Shown here: positions 5,581-9,812 of the stretch, in pieces | Layout: each line of letters starts with the position of its first letter | Numbering within the stretch: the stretch's first letter is position 1 | NCBI GenBank assembly: GCA_900556675.1 | Contig: USQE01000030.1 | Span: forward strand, 1-9,812 | Source of the DNA: an uncultured Collinsella sp. | GTDB taxonomy: Bacteria > Actinomycetota > Coriobacteriia > Coriobacteriales > Coriobacteriaceae | Length of the DNA stretch: 9,812 nucleotides | Reading direction: 5' to 3' | The notes under the pieces: generated by a model | What the model was told of the DNA's origin: nothing | The model's database searches: none | What the model saw: the letters and a program-made list of their open reading frames with translations, nothing else | Position numbers and translations under genes: made by a program

Positions 5581-6063
5581 TTAGCGGAGCAGCTCGGTGA
5601 GGTTGCGCTTAAAGCGGGTGCGGTCTTCGCCGGTGAAGGCCGCCGGCCCGCGGGTGCGACCGCCGGCGCGGCGCACCTTCTTTTCCTCGTGACGAATAAA
5701 CAGCTGCATATCGATGGTGGCTTTGTCGTACACGCGCCCGCGCACGCCGATGGCGGCGGCATCGCGGCCGAGCACCATGCTCGCCAGCCCAATGTCCTGC
5801 GTCACGACCACATCGCCCGCCTGCAGACGTTCGACAATGGCAAAGTCGGCGCTATCGGCGCCTACGCTCACGTCGAGCGTCGTGACCCAAAAGCCGCGTC
5901 GCGCGTGCTCGGCATCGCGCGGATCGTCGCGGCGAATGTGCCGCTCCAAGTTCTGCGTACTGTTGCCGGCGATAACCACGGCGACGCCCGCCCGCCGCGC
6001 GCAGTCGATCGACTCACGCGTGACCGGGCAGGCGTCGGCATCAATAAACAGCGTTCGCGGCAT
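5581..6063 (-). CDS. yaiI: YaiI/YqxD family protein (UPF0178, DUF188)
   Basis: A 160-residue protein of normal length for the YaiI/YqxD (DUF188) family. Hallmarks are FIDADACPV near the N-terminus (residues 6-14), an acidic D-A-D patch like the metal-binding pocket of PIN/NYN-type nuclease folds, VVTQDIGLA in the middle, and GRTRGPAAFTGEDR near the C-terminus. The fold suggests a nuclease-like activity, but the family's biochemical role is not established. The ATG directly abuts the stop codon of the upstream membrane-protein gene, and no good ribosome site is visible, so translation is probably coupled. A terminator begins 3 nt past the stop. Confidence 0.9.
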   Translation of the reverse strand: MPRTLFIDADACPVTRESIDCARRAGVAVVIAGNSTQNLERHIRRDDPRDAEHARRGFWVTTLDVSVGADSADFAIVERLQAGDVVVTQDIGLASMVLGRDAAAIGVRGRVYDKATIDMQLFIRHEEKKVRRAGGRTRGPAAFTGEDRTRFKRNLTELLR

Positions 6064-6666
6064 CTAGTGCACCAGCTTACCAAAGCGGATAGCGCGAATA
6101 ACCAGCGTCACGCCAAACACCAGGAGCGCGGCGCCGCTAAAGATGACGAGCATCTTTGCCGACCACAGCGGGTAGATGAACACGAACATGCCGGCGATGA
6201 TGGAGAGCGCGCCGCTCAGGATGGCGAGGGCGCGGTTGGACGAAAGCTCGGACTCCAGAATGGACATGACACCTTCGACGATCCAGCCAAAGCCAGCCAC
6301 GACCACCACGAGCGTGGTGAGCGTCGCGGTCGAGAAGGCCTGATTGCGCAGGATTATGACGCCGCCCAGGATGATGAGCAGGTTGGAGATGATGCTCGTC
6401 ACGCGCCAGCCGGCGGGCAGCAGCGGCTCAAAAATGGCGGTGAACAGCCTGACGCCAGCCGTGATCACAAAGTAGAAGCCCAGGACGGTCGTCAGGAAGA
6501 CGAGGGACTTGGCGGGCGCAAACAGCAGCGCGATGCCGGCAAGCAGTGCGATGACGCCCGTGGCGGCGTAGATCCAGCGCACGGCCTTGATTGCCTTGCC
6601 TGCCATGCTTTTCTCGTCAAATCCAAACAGATTCGACTGCTGGTCGTCGTTCTTAAAGATGCCCAT
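6064..6666 (-). CDS. HdeD/DUF308-family integral membrane protein
   Basis: A 200-residue membrane protein from the ATG at 6666-6664, chosen because AAAGGAG lies 5 nt upstream. A start at 6699 would add 11 residues but has no such site and would lie within a palindrome. About six hydrophobic helices follow a short hydrophilic N-terminus, roughly at 27-50, 53-74, 86-105, 110-130, 140-160 and 166-190, in three related pairs. This is the DUF308 repeat pattern of HdeD. HdeD is tied to acid resistance in E. coli, but family members elsewhere have no firm function. It is the first gene of a two-gene leftward operon with yaiI, with zero spacing. Confidence 0.8.
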   Translation of the reverse strand: MGIFKNDDQQSNLFGFDEKSMAGKAIKAVRWIYAATGVIALLAGIALLFAPAKSLVFLTTVLGFYFVITAGVRLFTAIFEPLLPAGWRVTSIISNLLIILGGVIILRNQAFSTATLTTLVVVVAGFGWIVEGVMSILESELSSNRALAILSGALSIIAGMFVFIYPLWSAKMLVIFSGAALLVFGVTLVIRAIRFGKLVH

Positions 6667-6682
6667 GAGGTCTCCTTTCCGC

Positions 6683-6724
6683 ACGGCGTTTGCCGTCATT
6701 GTTGTTTTTGCGGCGTATGCCGCA
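6683..6724. repeat. Two related palindromes in the leader of the HdeD-family gene
   Basis: ACGGCGTTTGCCGT (6683-6696) pairs 5 bp around a 4-nt centre, and TGCGGCGTATGCCGCA (6709-6724) pairs 6 bp around a 4-nt centre. Both share the core GGCGTWTGCCG and their centres are 27 bp apart. They precede the ribosome site of the leftward gene, so they may be tandem operators or mRNA stem-loops in the 5' leader. No T-run follows on either strand, so they are not terminators. Between here and 6928 no gene is visible; a short inverted repeat TTAGA-tttt-TCTAA occurs at 6887-6900. Confidence 0.5.
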
Positions 6725-6928
6725 GTTGCTACAACAAGTATCGCCTAAAGGCACCGGCGTATGGGTTGGGGAGGGCGAAGTGTAACCCAAAGGTCCCGAT
6801 TTGTTCTCGTTGTTCCCCATGTCGCGTTTTTCTATTCAACAGGTGTAGAACATTGCGGCCCTGTTCGTTATTGCCTGCGTTTTAGGTTAGATTTTTCTAA
6901 GAACAATTGCCTTGTATTGGGGGTCTCT

Positions 6929-7600
6929 ATGAACGAAGCTGTTCCCGCGGCGCCGTCGAGCGTGGAGTTGATGGCAAAGCAAGGTTGCGAAAAGCTCGGT
7001 CTGGAATCGTTTGACGCGCTGGTCCGTCGTGCCCGCACATGCCGTCGATTTGACGAGTCCATGCGCGTACCGCGCGAGTTTTTGCTTGAGCTGGCAGAGC
7101 TGGCGCACCTGGCTCCCTGCGGCGCTAATGCTCAGCGTCTGCGTTTTCATGTGGTGAGCGACGCCGAGGAGTGTTCGAGCTTATTTGAAAAGCTCACATG
7201 GGCTGGTGCGCTCAAGGATTGGTCGGGTCCTGTCGAGGGCGAGCGCCCGACCGGCTATATCGCGATCCTTGCCGAGCGTCCCGCTCCGGGCAAGCCTGCC
7301 GCGCCAATCACCGAGGCAGACGCTGGTATCGCCGCGCAGACGATGATGCTCGCCGCCCGCAGCGCTACGCCCGAGGTGGCGGCGTGCATGTTCAAGGCTT
7401 TTCCGCCTCGTGCGATTGATGTCATGGGACTTGACGGCGACAAGTACGAGGTCAAGCTGATCATGGTCTTTGGCGTTCCCGCCGAGACACAGGTGATCGA
7501 TGCAATTGATTCCAACCCCGACGGCTCTATTAATTACTGGCGTGACGAGGCACAGGTACACCACGTACCCAAGCGTCCACTCGCCGACGTACTGGTGTAG
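6929..7600 (+). CDS. Nitroreductase-family flavoprotein
   Basis: A 223-residue protein from the ATG at 6929, preceded by GGGGG about 5 nt upstream. An open frame extends back to 6761, but its translation shows no family features and no ribosome site. Nitroreductase-like FMN enzymes use NAD(P)H to reduce nitro compounds, quinones or flavins. Visible landmarks are the basic segment RRARTCRRFDES (33-44), which is the usual FMN-phosphate-binding RRSxRxF region; LAPCGANAQRLRF (61-73), matching the PSxxNxQPW-type segment; DAGIAAQTMMLAA (131-143), the conserved helix in the core; and a C-terminal HHVPKRPLADVL tail typical of the family. The substrate is unknown. It reads in the same direction as the two phosphatase genes downstream, with a REP-like hairpin between. 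Confidence 0.85.
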   Translation: MNEAVPAAPSSVELMAKQGCEKLGLESFDALVRRARTCRRFDESMRVPREFLLELAELAHLAPCGANAQRLRFHVVSDAEECSSLFEKLTWAGALKDWSGPVEGERPTGYIAILAERPAPGKPAAPITEADAGIAAQTMMLAARSATPEVAACMFKAFPPRAIDVMGLDGDKYEVKLIMVFGVPAETQVIDAIDSNPDGSINYWRDEAQVHHVPKRPLADVLV

Positions 7601-7632
7601 TTGAGCGTCGCCCCGGCGTGATCCGGCGGTAA

Positions 7633-7667
7633 ACCACCACAAAGGTGCCTGGCCCCTTTGTGGTGGT
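7633..7667. repeat. REP-like palindromic element with GGTGCCTGGCCCC core
   Basis: A perfect 13-bp stem (7633-7645 with 7655-7667, ACCACCACAAAGG with CCTTTGTGGTGGT) surrounds a 9-nt loop. The centre reads GGTGCCTGGCCCC, one base from the GGTGCCTGTCCCC motif found in many REP elements linked to RAYT transposases. No T-run follows, so it is a poor terminator. It lies between the nitroreductase and the first phosphatase gene and ends 15 nt before the GTG start at 7683. Confidence 0.65.
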
Positions 7668-7682
7668 ACGAGGGGAGGGCAT

Positions 7683-8225
7683 GTGGCCGATCTGTATTTG
7701 GTGCGGCATGGGCAGACTGAGTTCAATGTGCAGAACATATTGCAGGGCTGGCAAGACTCGCCGCTCACAGAGCGCGGGCGCGAGCAGGCGCTGGCGACGC
7801 GCGCGGCGTTTGAGGACCGTGGCGTGACGTTTGACCATGCGTATTCATCTCCGTTGGGACGGGCGCAGCGTACGGCTGAGCTTATCGTTGGCGAGGGCCG
7901 TTCCATAGAGCTGGTCGACGACCTGCGCGAGTGGCACTTGGGCTCGCTGGAGGGCACATCAAATTGCGAGATGCCGCCGCAGCCCTGGGGTGATTATCCG
8001 GTGGCCTTTGGTGGCGAATCTGAAGGCGAGCTACGGGCGCGCATGGTTGCGGCGCTGTCCCGCATTATGGCCCGACCGCAGCACGATCGTGTGCTTGCGG
8101 TCTCTCATGGCTCTGCCTGTCAGGAGTTTCTTGAGTATGTGGCCGGCGGGGGAGGACAGCCCGACAACGGTGCCGTGCTTCATTTTGGCTATTGCGACGG
8201 GGCGTTTTCGCTCCTTGACTGGTAA
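7683..8225 (+). CDS. Histidine phosphatase family protein (phosphoglycerate mutase-like), copy 1
   Basis: A 180-residue protein starting at GTG 7683 with GGGGAGGG just upstream. The ATG two bases earlier is in another frame. It belongs to the phosphohistidine (branch 1) superfamily: VRHGQTEFN carries the nucleophile His9 next to Arg8, SSPLGRAQRTAE supplies Arg60/Arg63, DLREWHLGSLEG holds Glu83 as the likely acid, and VSHGS holds the second catalytic His142. The catalytic set is complete, so it should be an active phosphatase or, less likely, a mutase. Its length is short compared with true phosphoglycerate mutases (about 230-250). The substrate is unknown. A paralogue follows after 17 nt, apparently in the same operon. 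Confidence 0.9.
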   Translation: MADLYLVRHGQTEFNVQNILQGWQDSPLTERGREQALATRAAFEDRGVTFDHAYSSPLGRAQRTAELIVGEGRSIELVDDLREWHLGSLEGTSNCEMPPQPWGDYPVAFGGESEGELRARMVAALSRIMARPQHDRVLAVSHGSACQEFLEYVAGGGGQPDNGAVLHFGYCDGAFSLLDW

Positions 8226-8242
8226 CGAACGAAAGGACCCCT

Positions 8243-8872
8243 ATGAATAAAGACCTGTATCTGGTCCGTCATGGACAGACGATATTTAACCTCAAGCGCA
8301 TTATTCAGGGCTGGAGTGATTCGCCGCTCACGCAGTTGGGCTGCGAGCAGGCGGCGCGCGCTGGCATGTTCTTGCGAGCGCGTGGCATCGAGCCCGACCA
8401 CGCCTATACCTCGACGCTGCATCGCACCGAGCAGACTATCGCCAACCTGTGGCCGGGCCTTGCCTACGAGCGTCTGGACGGTCTGTGCGAGTGGTTCTTT
8501 GGCGATTTTGAGGCCGAGCGCGTGATGCTCATGCCCGAGCGTCCGTGGCGTGACTTCTACCGCCAATTTGGCGGCGAGGGGCAGATGCAGGTGCGCATGG
8601 TGGCGACGTTGACTGATCTTATGCGACGTCCGGACCATTCGTGCGTGCTTGCGGTGAGCCATGCCTCAGCCATCAAGGAATTTTTGGACCACGTGAGGGG
8701 AGCGGCGGCCGACGAGCGCGAGCGCGTGCCGGGCAACTGCTCAGTGCTGCATTTTGCATTTGACGATGCAGCCGATACGTTTGATCTGGTCGAAGTCTTT
8801 ACGCAAGAAGACTATGCGCGCGAGCTGGGGGTTGAGCCGCTCGTGGCGGCATCGGGTCCGCAGCGCGGGTAG
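8243..8872 (+). CDS. Histidine phosphatase family protein, copy 2 (tandem paralogue)
   Basis: A 209-residue paralogue of the preceding gene, with ATG at 8243 and AAAGGA upstream. Both share YLVRHGQTxFN, IxQGWxDSPLT and an AVSHxSAxxEFL segment. Key residues are Arg9/His10, Arg61, Glu83 (LCEWFFGDFE) and His140 (VSHAS). The central region differs, and this copy has about 30 extra C-terminal residues. The pair probably arose by tandem duplication followed by change of substrate preference, which is inferred from their likeness and 17-nt spacing. No partner gene reveals the substrate. A strong terminator follows about 45 nt past the stop. Confidence 0.9.
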   Translation: MNKDLYLVRHGQTIFNLKRIIQGWSDSPLTQLGCEQAARAGMFLRARGIEPDHAYTSTLHRTEQTIANLWPGLAYERLDGLCEWFFGDFEAERVMLMPERPWRDFYRQFGGEGQMQVRMVATLTDLMRRPDHSCVLAVSHASAIKEFLDHVRGAAADERERVPGNCSVLHFAFDDAADTFDLVEVFTQEDYARELGVEPLVAASGPQRG

Positions 8873-8917
8873 CGCGGGCGTGGCGATACGGATCGCCGAT
8901 GTCATTGCTCGATGTGA

Positions 8918-8955
8918 AAGGGGCGGGGATGCATGCGCATGTATCCCCGCCCCTT
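8918..8955 (+). terminator. Strong intrinsic terminator after the phosphatase pair
   Basis: A 13-bp perfect GC-rich stem (8918-8930 with 8943-8955, AAGGGGCGGGGAT with ATCCCCGCCCCTT) continues inward through a G-T pair to a GCGC loop. The downstream side is GTTTGTTG and the opposite strand gives TTTC, so it probably serves both convergent transcripts: the phosphatases and the leftward DUF1015 gene ending at 9000. Confidence 0.85.
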
Positions 8956-8999
8956 GTTTGTTGAGCTGCCGAGTCTTTGTACTGGGCGTTTACGCCCTG

Positions 9000-9680
9000 T
9001 TAGAACCTTGCGATCTGGTGGGTGAGCAGACCCGTTGGAACCTGCGGTGCGCCGCCGGTGACCTGCGCGGCGGGGAATAGCGCGGCAACGGTAAAGTTGA
9101 ACGGCTCTTTGCCCGTGTAGGTGCCGGCTGTGCGTGCCTCGTCTGCCAGGAGCTGCGCCGCCCCTGCCAGCGCGGCAGCATAGGTGGGATCGTCAGCCGG
9201 CGTCGGCTCCGGTGCCTGGTCGAGCATGGCTCGGATGGCGGCAACGGCATCCTCGCGCTTGACCTCCCACATACGGTGCGTAATGCCGGCGGGGTCGGTG
9301 ACGGCATAGAGCGACGCGCCCTCTTTGGCGGCGCCGAGGATGATATCCATGACGGGCGAGGCCTCGTAGGCGAGCGTTACAGGGCGCGGCTGGACCTTAA
9401 GCTCGGCGATTGCGCGGGCGGCTGCGGTCGCACCTGCGGGGGTCGCGCCGTCGCCCGCCAGTACGCCGGCCGGGCAAATCGCCACGACACCCGTCACGCG
9501 ACCCGGTTCGCCCGAGCACTCGTACACGTAATACGCCGCGCCCGGATCTTTGAGCATAAGCCCGTCGGCGATGGCGTCGCGCAGGGCGTCGTTGCTGCTC
9601 AGGATACCGCCCATCTGCGGCAGCGCTTCGAGCACGCGGTCCTGAGCTGGGCGGATGCAGGGAAACGGAAGTGCTTTCAT
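9000..9680 (-). CDS. Short DUF1015-family protein
   Basis: This 226-residue soluble protein resembles DUF1015 (the family that includes the archaeal free-serine kinase SerK) in several segments: the N-terminal PFPCIRP, the KDPGAAYYVYE stretch (44-54), RVTGVVAICP, and the DPAGITHRMWEV segment (128-139 region). Family members are usually near 400 residues. The PYDV and KKHE-type segments expected between these blocks are not visible, so this is a reduced form and its enzymatic activity is doubtful. AGGA lies 6 nt before the ATG, a moderate ribosome site. A gene fragment upstream reads in the same direction with a 39-nt gap, suggesting an operon. Family assignment is by recognition of motifs, not by alignment. 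Confidence 0.65.
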   Translation of the reverse strand: MKALPFPCIRPAQDRVLEALPQMGGILSSNDALRDAIADGLMLKDPGAAYYVYECSGEPGRVTGVVAICPAGVLAGDGATPAGATAAARAIAELKVQPRPVTLAYEASPVMDIILGAAKEGASLYAVTDPAGITHRMWEVKREDAVAAIRAMLDQAPEPTPADDPTYAAALAGAAQLLADEARTAGTYTGKEPFNFTVAALFPAAQVTGGAPQVPTGLLTHQIARF

Positions 9681-9719
9681 GGGCGGTCCTAACGCGCGAG
9701 TCGGTTTGTTCGCGGCTTA

Positions 9720-9812
9720 TTATGCCCCAACTTGGACGCTTGCGTCCCAGAGCGTGTTGTCGACAAGCGCGATGAGTACGTTCTGGCAGCGAACGATATC
9801 GGCATGGGCCCC
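9720..9812 (-). CDS. 3' end of an unidentified leftward gene (partial)
   Basis: On the minus strand a frame enters from the right edge and runs 30 codons before tandem TAA TAA stops (9722-9717). The codons mostly end in G or C like the neighbouring genes. The residues include VLIALVDNTLWDASVQVGA. It is followed after 39 nt by the DUF1015 gene start, so the two may be cotranscribed. DUF1015 genes are often near serine biosynthesis genes, but I cannot identify this fragment. Confidence 0.45.
   Translation of the reverse strand, partial: GAHADIVRCQNVLIALVDNTLWDASVQVGA

Noticed and set aside
5689..6885. 398-codon open frame on the plus strand across yaiI and the HdeD-family gene
   Set aside because: Antisense to two recognisable genes, spans their operon terminator side and leader, and encodes a His/Arg/Asp-rich product without domain features.
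6761..6928. N-terminal extension of the nitroreductase frame
   Set aside because: Residues encoded here look non-coding (no family similarity, AT-rich), and the ATG at 6929 gives the normal family length.
7181..7957. 258-codon minus-strand frame over the nitroreductase and first phosphatase
   Set aside because: It crosses the REP-like hairpin and two convincing plus-strand genes and has no recognisable features.
1..9812. CRISPR array, tRNA, rRNA or known riboswitch
   Set aside because: No regularly spaced repeats, cloverleaf or conserved riboswitch core was recognised on either strand.

Overview
The window looks like chromosomal DNA of a high-GC, Gram-positive-type gut actinobacterium, most plausibly a Coriobacteriia member close to Collinsella. 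The grounds are GC near 65-70% in most coding stretches, strong AAGGAG-type ribosome sites, the set of families present and a REP-like palindrome of a kind I associate with these genomes. This placement is by recognition only. Bases 1 to about 540 are clearly richer in AT than the rest.

Left part (1-2946). A leftward zinc/cadmium resistance operon encodes, in transcription order, an SmtB/CzrA-type ArsR repressor (2495-2863), a 72-residue stand-alone HMA metal-binding protein with a DCxxC site (2214-2432), and a P1B-type ATPase that lacks its own N-terminal metal-binding domain (156-2114). The repressor promoter carries two operators arranged as a perfect 22-bp inverted repeat. A third, nearly identical operator lies just before the ATPase gene, so the pump appears to have its own control point. 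Metal binding to the repressor should release all three sites; the HMA protein would then hand metal to, or sense metal for, the pump. The operon is flanked by near-identical 16-nt direct repeats. Left of it lie a perfect consensus promoter, a terminator-like hairpin and the first 13 codons of an AT-rich gene that leaves the window.

Middle (2947-5580). A leftward DEDDh exonuclease gene with a long N-terminal extension is divergent from a rightward ten-TM-type heavy-metal/manganese permease (ArsP_2-like) that has a very histidine-rich cytosolic loop. Their shared intergenic region holds two 17-nt direct repeats set exactly 30 bp apart. Terminators close both genes.

Right part (5581-9812). A leftward pair encodes an HdeD/DUF308 membrane protein and a YaiI/YqxD-family protein. 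A rightward set follows: a nitroreductase-family protein, a REP-like hairpin, and two tandem paralogous histidine phosphatases closed by a strong terminator. The window ends with a leftward, unusually short DUF1015-family protein and the 3' end of an unidentified gene.

The main theme is divalent-metal handling: two exporter systems (P-type ATPase and ArsP_2-like permease) lie within 5.5 kb. Nothing here amounts to a clearly new molecular system. The split HMA/ATPase operon with repeated operators, and its apparently chimeric AT-rich left edge, deserve the closest second look.
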